Positions 16,822-27,392 are shown, numbered from the stretch's first letter. The stretch is DNA of 64,000 nt from Candidatus Pantoea gossypiicola (GCF_008632075.1 NZ_VWVM01000008.1:182557-246556), one strand, 5' to 3'. Notes: a model not told the origin generated them from the sequence alone. Made by a program: numbers and translations.

Positions 16822-16903
16822 ACCCTGATTAGAGTTAACAACTTGATCATCACGTAAACATCGCTCAATCTGATCGCCGCCTGCCCCCTATCCGGAGAAA
16901 AGA

Positions 16904-17314
16904 ATGAAATCGGGATTACTTCTGATGCTGCTGTTCGTCAGTACGGCGACGATGGCAAAGCAACTGCCTTCCGACGCCGCACTGGAGCGCTGCCTCAATA
17001 ACGCCTCTGCGACCCTTGCGATGAACCAGTGCTATGTTGAGGCCACAACGTTCTGGGATCAGCAGATGAATCAGCACTACAACACACTGATGAAAACCCT
17101 GACCGGCGACGCTAAAAACAGACTGCGTATTGCACAGCGCGCCTGGCTGAACTACCGCGACAGCTGGCTTGAGGCGAGCCGCAGTCAGATGGCGACGCAG
17201 GGTACGCTGGGCAGCGTAACGCTGAGTGCCCAGGGTCTGGGCCTGGTGCGCAATCAGGCATTGATGTTGCAGTCCCTCGGTAAAGGCAGTTGTGCCAACC
17301 CCGATGACTGCTGA
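16904..17314 (+). CDS. LprI-like (DUF1311) secreted protein
   Basis: 136 aa with a signal peptide (MKSGLLLMLLFVSTATMAK, cleavage about residue 18). The mature part contains the DUF1311/LprI signature with paired cysteines (RCLNNAS..NQCYVEAT) and AQRAWLNYRDSW, and ends CANPDDC. LprI of Mycobacterium is a lysozyme inhibitor and this domain is common in small periplasmic or lipid-linked proteins, but no lipobox is present here. GGAGAAAAG ribosome site just upstream. Function in this organism is unproven. Confidence 0.8.
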   Translation: MKSGLLLMLLFVSTATMAKQLPSDAALERCLNNASATLAMNQCYVEATTFWDQQMNQHYNTLMKTLTGDAKNRLRIAQRAWLNYRDSWLEASRSQMATQGTLGSVTLSAQGLGLVRNQALMLQSLGKGSCANPDDC

Positions 17315-17374
17315 CCCATAACCCGCTTTTGCGCTGGCTGACGTCAGTGCGCTGTTAACCTTCAGGGAGAAAGC

Positions 17375-17824
17375 ATGGCTGCTTACGCCTCGACATTGAT
17401 TCTGATTGCCCTTGCTGTACTGAGCTATTTCGTTCACAACAACGCGGTCACTATCTCCATTCTGGTGCTGCTGGCGATTAAAATTACCCCGCTGGCGCAG
17501 TTTTTCCCCTATGTAGAAAAACAGGGCATTACCTTAGGCATCATCATTCTTACCGTGGCGGTAATGGCACCGCTGGCCAGCGGCTCACTGCCCGCCTCCG
17601 CACTGCTCAAATCGTTTGCCAACTGGAAGTCGATTGTGGCGATTGTGGTGGGGATTTTTGTCGCCTGGCTGGGCGGTCGTGGTGTGAATTTTATGAGCGT
17701 GCAGCCGTCGGTCATCGGGGGGCTGCTGATTGGTACAGTGATTGGCGTAGCCTTCTTCCGCGGTGTGCCGGTAGGACCACTGATTGCCGCAGGCATTGTT
17801 TCGCTGTTTGTGGCGGCTAAGTAG
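17375..17824 (+). CDS. yeaL: DUF441 family inner-membrane protein YeaL
   Basis: 149 aa, four predicted membrane spans, matching E. coli YeaL (148 aa) in length and sequence style ([36 protein letters not shown]). Function unknown. A GGGAGAAAGC ribosome site precedes the ATG. In E. coli yeaL is elsewhere on the chromosome, so its place between fbp and ppa is a local rearrangement. Confidence 0.86.
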   Translation: MAAYASTLILIALAVLSYFVHNNAVTISILVLLAIKITPLAQFFPYVEKQGITLGIIILTVAVMAPLASGSLPASALLKSFANWKSIVAIVVGIFVAWLGGRGVNFMSVQPSVIGGLLIGTVIGVAFFRGVPVGPLIAAGIVSLFVAAK

Positions 17825-17880
17825 CGTTAGGGCGCATTCCGAAACGCCAAAAAGAGGGCATACTTTCAGAGTCAGTTGGC

Positions 17881-17886
17881 TATAAT
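17881..17886 (+). promoter_or_regulatory. Probable -10 of the ppa promoter
   Basis: A perfect TATAAT lies 39 bp before the ppa start codon. The matching -35 region (about 17857-17863) is poor, so the promoter assignment rests on the -10 and position. Confidence 0.55.
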
Positions 17887-17924
17887 AGCCGACACTCAAC
17901 ATACGACTACTGAAGGAATGCCAG

Positions 17925-18455
17925 ATGAGTTTGAACCAGGTGCCAGCAGGTAAAGACCTGCCAGAAGATATCTACGTTGTCATTGAGATCCCAGCGAATG
18001 CTGATCCGATCAAATATGAAGTTGATAAAGAGTCTGGTGCCCTGTTTGTAGACCGTTTCATGTCTACCGCCATGTTCTATCCGTGCAACTACGGCTACAT
18101 CAACCACACCCTTTCTCTGGATGGTGATCCGGTTGACGTACTGGTTCCGACCCCGTATCCACTGGTCCCAGGCTCAGTGATCCGCTGCCGTCCGGTTGGC
18201 GTGCTGAAAATGACCGACGAGTCTGGCGAAGATGCCAAACTGGTTGCCGTTCCGCACACCAAGCTTTCTAAAGAGTACGATCACATTAAAGATGTGAACG
18301 ACCTGCCAGAACTGCTGCGTGCACAGATCACCCACTTCTTTGAGCACTACAAAGATCTGGAAAAAGGCAAATGGGTGAAAGTGGATGGCTGGGATAACGC
18401 CGAAGCCGCTAAAGCCGAAATCATCTCCTCTTACGAGCGCGCACAGAAGAAGTAA
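17925..18455 (+). CDS. ppa: Inorganic pyrophosphatase
   Basis: 176 aa, family I soluble pyrophosphatase that hydrolyses PPi to two phosphates and pulls biosynthetic reactions forward. The active-site signature DGDPVDVLV is present, as are the [15 protein letters not shown] start and the basic/acidic metal-binding residues. Same length as the hexameric E. coli enzyme. AAGGAATGCC ribosome site upstream. Ends in a strong bidirectional terminator shared with ytfP. Confidence 0.97.
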   Translation: MSLNQVPAGKDLPEDIYVVIEIPANADPIKYEVDKESGALFVDRFMSTAMFYPCNYGYINHTLSLDGDPVDVLVPTPYPLVPGSVIRCRPVGVLKMTDESGEDAKLVAVPHTKLSKEYDHIKDVNDLPELLRAQITHFFEHYKDLEKGKWVKVDGWDNAEAAKAEIISSYERAQKK

Positions 18456-18478
18456 TTCTGCTGCCGGTTTGTGAGTCG

Positions 18479-18512
18479 AAAAAAAAACACCGTCCAACTG
18501 GACGGTGTTTTT
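18479..18512. terminator. Bidirectional terminator between ppa and ytfP
   Basis: ACACCGTCC / GGACGGTGT stem of 9 bp with a 4 nt loop, flanked by nine A on the left and five T on the right, so it works for both converging genes. Confidence 0.9.
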
Positions 18513-18514
18513 GT

Positions 18515-18868
18515 TCAGGCCTCTGGCTCCGCATCGCGCTTCAGCCAGTCACCACTCATAATGCGCTGGCGTCCTGCCACTGAGCGTTGATAGACATAAA
18601 GCCATGCACTGCCAAACGGCGTCTGAGTCAGATAACGTTTGTACTCTCCCCCTTTGGTGCGAAGCGCATCCAGCTCCGCAAGGGTTGAGGCATCAATGCG
18701 GTACACTTCACACTGTACCGCTCCATTGCCCTCTATGACGCCGGGATAATGCCCCAGACTGTAAAGCTCAAAACCTTCAATCTGGTGATCACCCAGCCAC
18801 TGCGCATTCGTCATCCAGTGACTGTTTCCCTGTTTGCGCCGTAAACTGCCGTAGACAATTATTCGCAT
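18515..18868 (-). CDS. ytfP: Gamma-glutamylcyclotransferase-fold protein YtfP
   Basis: 117 aa of the GGCT/AIG2-like fold. The N-terminal substrate loop VYGSLRRKQGN carries the YGSL motif of the family, and Glu67-region residues (ELDALRTKGGEY) fit the catalytic acid position. True cyclotransferase activity has not been established for YtfP. It starts 2 nt after tamB ends, so it is the last gene of the tamA-tamB-ytfP operon. Confidence 0.9.
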   Translation of the reverse strand: MRIIVYGSLRRKQGNSHWMTNAQWLGDHQIEGFELYSLGHYPGVIEGNGAVQCEVYRIDASTLAELDALRTKGGEYKRYLTQTPFGSAWLYVYQRSVAGRQRIMSGDWLKRDAEPEA

Positions 18869-18870
18869 TG

Positions 18871-21800
18871 CTAAAACTCAAACTGATAGAGCAAATCGAG
18901 AGCCTGATCCACACCGGACACGGCTTCCAGATAGAGTTTAGGCATCAGGCGGTAACGCAAGGTTAACGTCGCCAGTGAATCAAATATGCCAACACCGTAT
19001 TTTACCTGCAGACCCGGTAGTACATAGCCACTGACCTGCACCTGCTGGCTGTCGCCAACCCCCGCAGTATCAACGGCCAGATTACTGACACCGAATGTCT
19101 CCCCGATTTTACCCACAACCTGCCCACTTTGTGCAACCCCTAAGCCAATAAGGGCCGAAGTAAGGGCGTTACTGTCGCCGTCACTGCCCAGTCCCTGACC
19201 GCGCAGCAGGTAGGAAAGCGCTTCCTGCTGCGACATCGCCGGGTCGGAGAAGACCTCCGCTTTCGGCTCATCGGCAAGGCCGGTGACGCGCAGACCGGCA
19301 GTGACGCCATCTTCCGTCGCATCCGGGTTACGGATGGCTTCCAGGTTGATATAAGGCTGATCCGGCGGGCCAGCAAACTGCAGTTCACCTTTGCGCACAA
19401 TCAGATCCTGACCGTAGGCGTGGAAACGACCCGATGGAATGTTGATCTGACCGTTTAAGCCGAGTCCTGACCGATCCTGCACCATCTTCAGATCGCCATT
19501 CAGTTTCGCTTTCAGGCCAAATGCCGAGAGCCGCACATCGTTACCGACGTGGATCACCAGATTACTGTTAATCGGGATGGCGGCGGTTTGCGGTGCAATT
19601 GGCTTCAGCTGTTCATCCAGCATCACTTCATCCGACGAGACGCCAGTAGCGCTTTCCGGCACTTCCTGCACCGTGATGCGCGCCCACGGAATGTCGACCC
19701 GGCCATCAAGGTTAAAGGCGGCCGGCGTCGCTTCAAACACCAGATCCGGCGAGACGTCCATGCGCACCATTGGCGGCACGGTCACGCGAACCCGGCTGCC
19801 CTGCGCCGCAATGCGCGCACGCCAGTTATCAAGCTGGCTCCAGTCCGCGTTACCGCTAAGGTTGATGTTGCCCTGGCCGGTCTGCACCAGCCCGTTAAGG
19901 GTCGAGCTCATTCCGTTGAACAGCAGATTCAGATTGGCATTGGTCAGATCGACCGGCATAAAGTTGCCATCCACATCGACACCCGTCAGACCAAGCTGAC
20001 CAAACACCTGTGGCTGCTGGATGCTGCCACCCAGACGCAGGCTGCTGTTCAGGCTGCCTTTGATCTTCTCACCCTGCATCAGGGCCGGATTGAGCATCGC
20101 CAGTGAGACATTGCGGATGTTAACGTTGCCGCCCAGCGTGCGGCGATTTTGCGGATCGTCGATCTGCACATTGCCATCCAGCTGCCCGTTATTGGCGATG
20201 CGGATCAGCCAGTCGAGCTGGGCGCGTCCGTTACGCAGCGCGGCATTGAGGTTTAGCGTATCAAAGGCGACAGGCAGGTTATTGCCCTGCACATCCTGCA
20301 CCACTTTCACGCCGTTGCCTTTCAGCGCCACGGTTCCTGTCGGCAGCGCGCCGTCGGCCGTCCAGTTGACGCGCACATCACCGCTGAACAGGCCGCTGAG
20401 CTGGGTCGCATCCGGCATAAACGGCTTCACCATCGCCAGATCAAAGCGATTCAGCACGACATGTGCCTTGCCTGCTGGCCCGGCTTCTACCGGCTCTGGT
20501 ACACAAATCTGTGCATTCGGGTTCTGCCAGCAGTGCGGCCCGATAGTCGCCGTCTGGCGGCTGTTAAGATAGTCGATGGCCATCGCGCGGGTCAGACGCC
20601 ACTCGCCGACAGGCGTATCAAAGTGGGTATCGTTAAGCGAGCCTCTCCAGCGTTCGGTCTGGCGATCAAAACTGCCGTTCAGCGCCAGCTGGCCAGAGAC
20701 CGGTTTGCCCTGCACATTCAGCTTCAGCTGATGCTGACGCTCGTTGCCATCCGCATTCAGCGTCAGCAGGCTGATGTTCAGCGCATCCTGCTTCAGCTGC
20801 TCGACGCGCAGTTGCAGTTTACCCGCCACCTGTTCGCCGGAACGCACGTCGCCATTCAGCGTAACGCGATTAATCTGCATCTGCTGCCAGCGCAGACCCC
20901 GACCGTTGAGATCGGCCAGCAGTTGCGGTGCCTTCAGGGTGCCACGCGCTTTGAGAGTGCCGTTGACGACACCGCCCAGACCGGGCAGCGCATTATCGAG
21001 CTGTGGCGCGTCGATGCTGGCATCAAGATCCAGACTGTCGCCCAGCGCCCCTTTAACATCCAGATGGTTGCGTCCCAGCGCCAGCTTAATGCCCGGCACC
21101 GTCCACTGGTTGTAGCTGTTACCGGTCAGTGAGCCGTCTGCGGTCACGGCGTTCTGCTTCACGTTTCCTTTCAGCTGAAGCTGCGGCACGCTCAGCTGCC
21201 AGCTGCCACCATAGAGACTGCCGCGGGTGGTGATCTTTCCATCCAGCCGCGCTGGCCAGTCAGGGTACTGTTTCGCGGTGTTGATCCCGGCCAGCGTCAG
21301 CTCACTGCGCCAGCTGATCGCCTTGCTCCAGTCCACCAGCGCGGTGAGGTCAATGTTGCCCTGCAGCGCGGCCACGCGCAGACGTTCCAGGCTGAACTGC
21401 TCAACATTGCCTTTACCCGTCAGCGAGATATTGGCTGGTGGGACGGACTCGCCCTTCACGGCTGTTTGCAGTGACATCACATAGTCGGTGGCTTTGCCTT
21501 TGAACTGATAGTCCAGGTTATCCGCCTGGTACTGTACCGGGCCGGTTAACGGCCAGCGCAGCTGCGGACTGGTCAGCTGCAGCGACAGCGGCAATCCCGC
21601 CACGGCCAGTTGAGTCGTCGCATCCAGCTGTGCTTTCACCGGACCGGAGAGGTTCAGCCCCAGCTTCAGTTCGTCGCGCATTGCACCATTAAGCTTCAGC
21701 GCCAGCTTTTCGCCTTTGATCGGGTCGGTGTTAACCGTGCCGTTCAGTGTGAAATCGACCGGCCAGTTATCCGCCAGCGTCGCCTGTCCGCTGCCGTTGA

Positions 21801-22638
21801 GGTTGCCAAGATTCGAGTCCACTTCCAGCGTGGTCAGTTGCATCTGACGATCGGCGGTTTTGGCCTTCAGCAGTAACCGGCTGACGGAGATATCGGTGTC
21901 GCCGGTAATGCGCAGCTGTTCTCCCAGAATCTGCTGCACCTCAATATCCAGTGGCAGACGGAAATCAGGCAGCGCTGGCAACAGCGGTTGGGCAAACATC
22001 GCCTGCAGCGTTTCACCCAGCGGTTTCTCCGCAGGGTGGGGTTGCTGAACTTTCGGCTCCACCACCTCTTCATTCACGACTTTCGCCGCTTTCGGCAGCG
22101 CAATCAGCAGGCTTTGAATATGGGTCGGATTCAGCGTCAGCGCGCGATCCTGCCATTGCAGGCCGGTAGTAAAGTCGAGCAGCGAGATCGCCGTGTCATC
22201 CACTTTGACATTGATGTTGTGCAAGCCAAGATGACGCAGCGTAATCGGGTATGGCGTGCTGAGATTAGTGCTGCCACTCTCCTCTTCCGGTGCAGGTGCA
22301 GCAGGTGTCATCTTCTTGCTGTCGACGACCACGCTGATATCACGCAGGGAGACATCGTTAACGCACACGGAGGAGTGCAGCAGGCAGTTGAGATCCACCG
22401 CCAGCTGGATCTGCCCGGCATCCACACTGACGCCTGGCATCTCAAAACGCAGACCGTTGAGTGTCAGATTACGCCAGCCGCCATCGACCTGTTTGATCGA
22501 CAGACCTGGCACCCAGCGTGAAGCGCCCTTCAGCACTAAATGCAGCCCAGGCGTGGTACCGATTAAAAATGCCACGCCGCCCAACAGCAATACCAGAAAG
22601 ATCAGAATACCGATCAGGACCTTTTTCCACAGCTTCAT
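18871..22638 (-). CDS. tamB: Translocation and assembly module inner-membrane protein TamB
   Basis: 1255 aa, anchored by one N-terminal span (about residues 7-28). The rest is a very long repetitive beta-helical periplasmic domain rich in GNL-type strands, closing with the conserved TamB C-terminal (DUF490) domain that ends LLYQFEF. TamB spans the periplasm, contacts TamA and is now counted among the AsmA-like proteins that move phospholipids to the outer membrane. The start overlaps the tamA stop (ATGA), which couples the pair. Confidence 0.96.
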   Translation of the reverse strand: MKLWKKVLIGILIFLVLLLGGVAFLIGTTPGLHLVLKGASRWVPGLSIKQVDGGWRNLTLNGLRFEMPGVSVDAGQIQLAVDLNCLLHSSVCVNDVSLRDISVVVDSKKMTPAAPAPEEESGSTNLSTPYPITLRHLGLHNINVKVDDTAISLLDFTTGLQWQDRALTLNPTHIQSLLIALPKAAKVVNEEVVEPKVQQPHPAEKPLGETLQAMFAQPLLPALPDFRLPLDIEVQQILGEQLRITGDTDISVSRLLLKAKTADRQMQLTTLEVDSNLGNLNGSGQATLADNWPVDFTLNGTVNTDPIKGEKLALKLNGAMRDELKLGLNLSGPVKAQLDATTQLAVAGLPLSLQLTSPQLRWPLTGPVQYQADNLDYQFKGKATDYVMSLQTAVKGESVPPANISLTGKGNVEQFSLERLRVAALQGNIDLTALVDWSKAISWRSELTLAGINTAKQYPDWPARLDGKITTRGSLYGGSWQLSVPQLQLKGNVKQNAVTADGSLTGNSYNQWTVPGIKLALGRNHLDVKGALGDSLDLDASIDAPQLDNALPGLGGVVNGTLKARGTLKAPQLLADLNGRGLRWQQMQINRVTLNGDVRSGEQVAGKLQLRVEQLKQDALNISLLTLNADGNERQHQLKLNVQGKPVSGQLALNGSFDRQTERWRGSLNDTHFDTPVGEWRLTRAMAIDYLNSRQTATIGPHCWQNPNAQICVPEPVEAGPAGKAHVVLNRFDLAMVKPFMPDATQLSGLFSGDVRVNWTADGALPTGTVALKGNGVKVVQDVQGNNLPVAFDTLNLNAALRNGRAQLDWLIRIANNGQLDGNVQIDDPQNRRTLGGNVNIRNVSLAMLNPALMQGEKIKGSLNSSLRLGGSIQQPQVFGQLGLTGVDVDGNFMPVDLTNANLNLLFNGMSSTLNGLVQTGQGNINLSGNADWSQLDNWRARIAAQGSRVRVTVPPMVRMDVSPDLVFEATPAAFNLDGRVDIPWARITVQEVPESATGVSSDEVMLDEQLKPIAPQTAAIPINSNLVIHVGNDVRLSAFGLKAKLNGDLKMVQDRSGLGLNGQINIPSGRFHAYGQDLIVRKGELQFAGPPDQPYINLEAIRNPDATEDGVTAGLRVTGLADEPKAEVFSDPAMSQQEALSYLLRGQGLGSDGDSNALTSALIGLGVAQSGQVVGKIGETFGVSNLAVDTAGVGDSQQVQVSGYVLPGLQVKYGVGIFDSLATLTLRYRLMPKLYLEAVSGVDQALDLLYQFEF

Positions 22639-24374
22639 AGTTCTGGCCCCAGTCCTATATAAAATTGCAGTCCATGTGCTTCGTCATCCCCGATAGGCCT
22701 GGCGATGTCTAATTTGATGGGCCCCACAGGCGACGACCAGCGCACACCGACGCCCGCGCCGGTTTTCACGTTACTCTGCTTAATGTCGTTAACAGCTTCA
22801 CCTGAGTCAACGAACACCGCGCCCCACCATTTTCCGCTGACGTTGTACTGATATTCCAGCGATCCGGTGGCGAGTTTGGATGCACCGGTGAGCTTGCCGT
22901 CGTCATCACGCGGTGAAATGTTTTTATATTTGTAGCCGCGAATACTGCGGTCGCCCCCGGCAAAGAAGCGCAGATCCGGTGGCACTTTGTCAAAGTCGTT
23001 GGTTTCGATCCAGCCAAGATTGCCACGCGCCACAAAGCGATGGCTGTCGCCCAGCGTGCGGATCCAGACGTTTTGCGCCTGCAGGATCAGGAAGTCAACG
23101 TCCGAACCCCAGGTCGTATCAGAGACGTCCACCGAGTAGCGCTGTGAATCACCCCAGGTCGGCATCAGACCGCCACGCGAACGGGTGCGGTTTACGCTGA
23201 CGCCGGGATAGAGCAGCATCGTGGTGTTGGTCACGCTGCCCTGCGTAAAGTGGTCCAGGCTCCAGCGCAGGTTTACGGCCTTCTGCCAGCCGCTGCTGCT
23301 GTCCCAGTTGCGCGACATCGCCAGCGTCGTGGTATCGGCTTTCGTGTCGTTGAGGTCGGTGCGCTTCAGACCGCCAGAGAAGGTGTAGTACTGCTCCAGG
23401 GGGCTTTTAAGCAGCGGTACTTTGTAGCTGAGATCGACCTGCTGTTCCGGCGCAGAAACGTAGGCGCTGGCCGCCAGGCTGTGGCCGCTGTCGTTGATCC
23501 ACGGTTTTTTCCAGGTGCCTTTCAGGCGCGGACCGACATCTGTAGAGTAGCCGACACCGGTTTCAATGGTGTTTTCGGTGCGGGGCGACATCACGGCATT
23601 CAGCGGCAGGACTTTGGTCTGGCGTCCCTTGCTGAATTCCGGCGCAACCACCACCGAATTAAACCAGCCGGTGGCGGAAAGGCGACGATTCAGTTCGGCT
23701 AAATCGCGGGAGCTGTAGTAATCCCCCTCTTTGAACGGCACCAGATTCTGCAGGTACTCTTCGCGAATCTGCGAACCCTGGAACGTGACGTCGCCAAAGC
23801 GATAGCGCTCGCCGCTGTCGTAGTCAATATCCCAGAAGGCTTCACGCCGCTCTACCGAGACGCCGAGCTGGCTTTTTTTAAAGGTGCCGTCGAAGTAGCC
23901 GTTACGCAGCGCAAGATTTGAGAAACCGCTTTTGAATCGGTCATATTGCCCGTGGTTAAGCTGCGTACCTACTTTGGGCCGTCCCTGCTTCACCCAGGCT
24001 TTGTAATCAGGATCATTGCGCGCATCACCTTCGACGACGATGGTGCTGCCGCCGATTTTGACAGGCTCGCCAGGGGTGACATGGGCCACTAATACCGGGC
24101 GACCACCCTGCGCAGGCGCGGGACGGGATTCAAAATCGATGGTGGGCTCATAATAACCGAGTGCGCGTAGCCCCTCTTTTATCGCAACAGAAACACGCGC
24201 GCGAAAACGGCCATCGTTAGAAACCTCATCGCTGCCGATGGTAGACAGACGCGCCCTGACATTTCTCTGAAGATCCCCGGTTAAGCCGTCTACCTGTAAT
24301 CGCACTGTCGCCGCCTCAAGGGCGGGCGCGGCAAGCAGCAGGCCAGCCATGCAATAAACATAAAATCGTGGCAC
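22635..24374 (-). CDS. tamA: Outer-membrane protein assembly factor TamA (Omp85 family)
   Basis: 579 aa. Signal peptide ending ALEA (about residue 21), three POTRA domains (about 22-265) and a 16-stranded Omp85 barrel (about 270-579). The lid-lock loop motif [13 protein letters not shown] (VRGF/Y type) is present and the protein ends in GLGPEL. TamA works with TamB in insertion of autotransporters and other proteins and in outer-membrane homeostasis. First gene of the operon. msrA, its divergent neighbour in E. coli, is missing. Confidence 0.95.
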   Translation of the reverse strand: MPRFYVYCMAGLLLAAPALEAATVRLQVDGLTGDLQRNVRARLSTIGSDEVSNDGRFRARVSVAIKEGLRALGYYEPTIDFESRPAPAQGGRPVLVAHVTPGEPVKIGGSTIVVEGDARNDPDYKAWVKQGRPKVGTQLNHGQYDRFKSGFSNLALRNGYFDGTFKKSQLGVSVERREAFWDIDYDSGERYRFGDVTFQGSQIREEYLQNLVPFKEGDYYSSRDLAELNRRLSATGWFNSVVVAPEFSKGRQTKVLPLNAVMSPRTENTIETGVGYSTDVGPRLKGTWKKPWINDSGHSLAASAYVSAPEQQVDLSYKVPLLKSPLEQYYTFSGGLKRTDLNDTKADTTTLAMSRNWDSSSGWQKAVNLRWSLDHFTQGSVTNTTMLLYPGVSVNRTRSRGGLMPTWGDSQRYSVDVSDTTWGSDVDFLILQAQNVWIRTLGDSHRFVARGNLGWIETNDFDKVPPDLRFFAGGDRSIRGYKYKNISPRDDDGKLTGASKLATGSLEYQYNVSGKWWGAVFVDSGEAVNDIKQSNVKTGAGVGVRWSSPVGPIKLDIARPIGDDEAHGLQFYIGLGPEL

Positions 24375-24683
24375 CTGTACTCCTGTTAATCATGCCGGCC
24401 CCTTTTCCGCGGGGCACTTATTAATCATCTTTGCCCGCACTACCGCACGGCAACACCCTCATCATAGCCGCACTTTATGGTAAACGGCGGCGCAACGCTG
24501 ACATCTAAGTCAAATAACAGGCTATTGTCGGTAAATGGGTATCGCGATACAACTCCTGAGGGGTGGAATGATCAAATCCGGATGACTCACTCAGATAAAT
24601 CCGAGTCAATAACCGGCCGCTCTGGACGCAGATGCTGTCTGATGCGGCGGTTTGCCCTCTGGCGGCACAATGAGCGCTCCTGC
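24375..24683. other. Intergenic region between tamA and ytfL where msrA is expected
   Basis: The tamA-ytfL gap is 492 bp in all. The left 300 bp contain no frame that resembles MsrA (no GCFWG active-site motif) and no gene I can support. It should contain the tamA promoter. Only a loose repeat (ATCCGGATGACTC and ATCCGAGTC near 24578 and 24600) stands out. Confidence 0.5.
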
Positions 24684-24689
24684 TATAAT
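24684..24689 (+). promoter_or_regulatory. Extended -10 promoter of ytfL
   Basis: TGCTATAAT, an exact extended -10 element, without a recognisable -35. Transcription would start near 24696 and give a leader of about 170 nt. Confidence 0.6.
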
Positions 24690-24697
24690 CTGCCACC

Positions 24698-24756
24698 ACA
24701 GGCATTCCGCCTGTTTTCATTTCTGCCCCGACATCTTTTTTCCTGTCGAACAGGCG
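24698..24756 (+). promoter_or_regulatory. ytfL leader with two mutually exclusive hairpins
   Basis: Fold 1: ACAGGC (24698-24703) pairs with GCCTGT (24709-24714) and is followed by a short U-run, a terminator-like shape. Fold 2: CGCCTGTT (24708-24715) pairs perfectly over 8 bp with AACAGGCG (24749-24756), enclosing a further CGACA/TGTCG stem (24729-24733, 24744-24748). The two folds share the GCCUGU strand and cannot coexist, as in an attenuator or riboswitch. No known riboswitch class is recognised. Confidence 0.45.
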
Positions 24757-24866
24757 CAGACATTTTTGGCACGGATAGCTGTGTTTCACGGATAAACCAA
24801 CTCTGTTTGCGCTTACCCACGCTGCCCAGGCCAAAAATGACAAGTGGATAACCCTTTGGATCTCAT

Positions 24867-26189
24867 ATGTTAGATAGCTTACTTGTCATTCTGTTGCTGA
24901 TCGTAATCAGTGCCTTTTTTTCTCTGTCAGAGATATCGCTGGCGGCCGCTCGTAAGATCAAACTCAAACTTCTGGCCGATGAAGGCAATGTTAATGCGCA
25001 GCGTGTGCTTAAAATGCAGGAAACGCCGGGCATGTTCTTCACCGTGGTGCAGATTGGCCTTAACGCCGTCGCCATCCTGGGCGGTATTGTCGGCGACGCG
25101 GCCTTTTCACCGGTTTTCAGCGGCCTGTTTAACCGTTTTGTCTCGCCGGAACTGGCAGAGCAGCTCAGCTTTATCTGCTCCTTCACCATCGTCACCAGCC
25201 TCTTTATCCTGTTCGCCGACTTAACGCCGAAGCGGGTTGGCATGGTCGCACCGGAAACCATCGCGCTGCGCATCATCAACCCGATGCGTTTTTGCCTGCT
25301 GGTGATGCGTCCGCTGGTGTTTCTGTTTAACGGCCTGGCCAACGTCTTCTTCCGTATATTCAAACTGCCGATGGTGCGTAAAGATGACATCACCTCTGAC
25401 GACATCTATGCCGTCGTTGAAGCGGGTGCGCTGGCGGGCGTGCTGCGTAAGCAGGAGCATGAGCTGATTGAAAACGTGTTTGAGCTGGAATCGCGTACCG
25501 TTCCCTCTTCCATGACCTCACGTGAGAATATCGTCTGGTTTGATCTGCATGAAGATGAAACCAGCCTCAAGACCAAAATCGCTGAACATCCACATTCTAA
25601 GTTTCTGGTCTGCAGCGGTGATATCGATCATATCGTCGGTTATGTCGACTCTAAAGAGCTGCTGCTGCGTGTGCTGGGCAATCAGAGTATGGCGCTGAAC
25701 AGCGGTCTGCAGATTCGCTCTGCGCTGATTGTGCCGGACACGCTGACCCTCTCCGAAGCGCTGGAAAGTTTTAAAACCGCTGGTGAAGATTTCGCGGTGA
25801 TCATGAATGAGTATGCGCTGGTCGTGGGCATCATTACCCTGAATGACGTGATGACCACGCTGATGGGTGACCTGGTAGGCCAGGGTATGGAAGAGCAGAT
25901 TGTGGCGCGCGATGAAAATTCATGGCTGGTTGAGGGCGGTACGCCGATTGATGACGTGATGCGCGTGCTGGACATTGATGATTTCCCGCAGTCAGGCAAC
26001 TATGAAACCATCGGCGGCTTTATGATGTATATGCTGCGTAAGATTCCGAAGCGAACTGATTTTGTGAAGTTTGCTGGCTACAAGTTCGAGGTGGTGGATA
26101 TTGATAGCTATCGCATCGACCAGCTGCTGGTTACCCGCATCGACGAACGACCGCCGGTACTGAGCATGACGAAAAGCGAAGAAGAGTAG
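24867..26189 (+). CDS. ytfL: CNNM/CBS/CorC-domain transporter YtfL (PaeA)
   Basis: 440 aa. Four-span DUF21/CNNM transmembrane domain (about 1-190), a pair of CBS domains (about 210-335) and a C-terminal CorC/HlyC FAD-binding-like domain (about 350-430). E. coli and Salmonella YtfL, renamed PaeA, protects stationary-phase cells from cadaverine and putrescine and is taken to export polyamines. The ATG at 24867 has only a weak GGAT site, which makes leader control of translation plausible. Single gene, with a terminator-like hairpin downstream. Confidence 0.92.
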   Translation: MLDSLLVILLLIVISAFFSLSEISLAAARKIKLKLLADEGNVNAQRVLKMQETPGMFFTVVQIGLNAVAILGGIVGDAAFSPVFSGLFNRFVSPELAEQLSFICSFTIVTSLFILFADLTPKRVGMVAPETIALRIINPMRFCLLVMRPLVFLFNGLANVFFRIFKLPMVRKDDITSDDIYAVVEAGALAGVLRKQEHELIENVFELESRTVPSSMTSRENIVWFDLHEDETSLKTKIAEHPHSKFLVCSGDIDHIVGYVDSKELLLRVLGNQSMALNSGLQIRSALIVPDTLTLSEALESFKTAGEDFAVIMNEYALVVGIITLNDVMTTLMGDLVGQGMEEQIVARDENSWLVEGGTPIDDVMRVLDIDDFPQSGNYETIGGFMMYMLRKIPKRTDFVKFAGYKFEVVDIDSYRIDQLLVTRIDERPPVLSMTKSEEE

Positions 26190-26246
26190 GATGACTCAGG
26201 GCCAGGTTCAGACTGTCGAATAAAATAGTCTGACGGGCCAGACACT

Positions 26247-26267
26247 AAGGGCGCCATTGGCGCCCTT
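26247..26267. terminator. Hairpin between convergent ytfL and ytfK
   Basis: AAGGGCGCC / GGCGCCCTT stem of 9 bp with a 3 nt loop, 58 nt after the ytfL stop and 5 nt beyond the ytfK stop on the other strand. T-tracts are weak, so it is probably a moderate bidirectional terminator. Confidence 0.6.
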
Positions 26268-26271
26268 GATA

Positions 26272-26478
26272 TTAGTTGAACTCAAGCTTGAGACGAACGA
26301 CCTGGCGGTTAATTTCTGACATCACGCTCAGATGCTGTTTGTCTTTGACGCGCGGGATTAAGACTTTCCCTTTATCGAACTCGAACGCGCCAACGTCCTT
26401 GATATACAACCTTCCTTTGAACAGCGTTTTTACATATTTCGCTATTTGTAGCGGATTATAGCGCTGGAAGATCTTCAT
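26272..26478 (-). CDS. ytfK: Stringent-response modulator YtfK
   Basis: 68 aa, DUF1107 family, same size as E. coli YtfK and beginning [26 protein letters not shown]. In E. coli YtfK binds SpoT and raises (p)ppGpp during phosphate and fatty-acid starvation. A TATAGT -10-like element lies about 85 bp upstream, with a perfect 12 bp palindrome at the expected transcription start. Confidence 0.92.
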   Translation of the reverse strand: MKIFQRYNPLQIAKYVKTLFKGRLYIKDVGAFEFDKGKVLIPRVKDKQHLSVMSEINRQVVRLKLEFN

Positions 26479-26793
26479 ACTGACTAACTCCTGTACATTT
26501 TTAAAGCACGCTTCGCCGTTTCCAAATTTGGTTCCAGCCCATGAAGCGCGAATTCGCGATAACTATAGAACACTAAAATCGACTGGTGTTCCGAAAAGTG
26601 AATTTTTTTACTGAATTGACACATCATTACAGAACACTCTGTTATCAGGGTCATACAAGACAGTATAAACCTTCATTGGTTAAGGAATTGTGGTGTCCAT
26701 AGCAAACCTGACACCTTTCTATGACAGGCGCATCATCCCTGCTTACTATTGCAGTAAAATGACTGACTGGTCCGATCACTTAAGGAAATAGCA
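26479..26793. promoter_or_regulatory. ytfK-ytfJ divergent regulatory region
   Basis: 315 bp. Minus-strand TATAGT (26562-26567) is a likely ytfK -10. The palindrome CGCGAATTCGCG (26547-26558) follows it. On the plus strand TAAAAT at 26755-26760 is a candidate -10 for ytfJ, and AAGGAAAT is the ytfJ ribosome site. No clear pho box was found, although ytfK is PhoB-controlled in E. coli. No gene seen. Confidence 0.45.
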
Positions 26794-27351
26794 ATGCGAA
26801 ACATTCTGACCGCGGTGGCGTTGTCTTTGCTGATACCAGCAGGCGTGATGGCCCATGACCTCAGGCTGGGATCACGAGTCCCGGCCATTGGCGTCAACGA
26901 TAAAGGCGAACTGTTATTACAGCAGGAGAAGTTTAGCTACAAAAACTGGAATAGCGCGCAGCTCAGTGGAAAAGTTCGCGTAGTCCAGCATATTGCTGGC
27001 CGCTCCTCTGCTAAAGAGATGAATGCGGCACTGATAGAGGCGATCAAAGCCGCGAAGCTGCCGCATGACCGCTATCAGACTACCACTATCGTGAATACCG
27101 ATGACGCCATTCCCGGCACCGGCATGTTTGTGCGCAGCAGCGTTGAGACCAACAAGCAGCAATATCCGTGGTCGCAGTTTGTCATCGACAGCAAGGGCAA
27201 TGTGCAGCATGCCTGGCAGCTACAGTCGGGCGGTTCCGCCATTGTGGTACTGGATAAACAGGGCAAGGTGAGATTTGTGAAGGATGGATCGCTGACACAG
27301 GATGAAGTGACAAAAGTGATGGCGCTGCTGGCCTCACTGCTGAAAGAGTAA
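26794..27351 (+). CDS. ytfJ: Periplasmic protein YtfJ
   Basis: 185 aa with a signal peptide cut after VMA (about residue 20). The mature protein has a thioredoxin-like fold (VRVVQHIAGRSSAKEMN; FVIDSKGNVQHAW; IVVLDKQGKVRFVKDG) but the CxxC active site is missing, so it is not an oxidoreductase of the usual kind. Length and sequence fit E. coli YtfJ. Function unknown. A good terminator lies 10 nt after the stop. Confidence 0.9.
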   Translation: MRNILTAVALSLLIPAGVMAHDLRLGSRVPAIGVNDKGELLLQQEKFSYKNWNSAQLSGKVRVVQHIAGRSSAKEMNAALIEAIKAAKLPHDRYQTTTIVNTDDAIPGTGMFVRSSVETNKQQYPWSQFVIDSKGNVQHAWQLQSGGSAIVVLDKQGKVRFVKDGSLTQDEVTKVMALLASLLKE

Positions 27352-27361
27352 TCGCTGAAAT

Positions 27362-27392
27362 CCCGGCGGTCACAGAGAGACCGTCGGGTTTT
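27362..27392 (+). terminator. Rho-independent terminator of ytfJ
   Basis: CCCGGCGGTC / GACCGTCGGG stem of 10 pairs (one G-U), 7 nt loop, then four T. It lies between convergent ytfJ and cysQ. Confidence 0.8.

Noticed and set aside
24477..24851. 124-codon plus-strand frame before ytfL, considered as an msrA remnant
   Set aside because: No GCFWG motif or other MsrA similarity; it overlaps the promoter and leader of ytfL.
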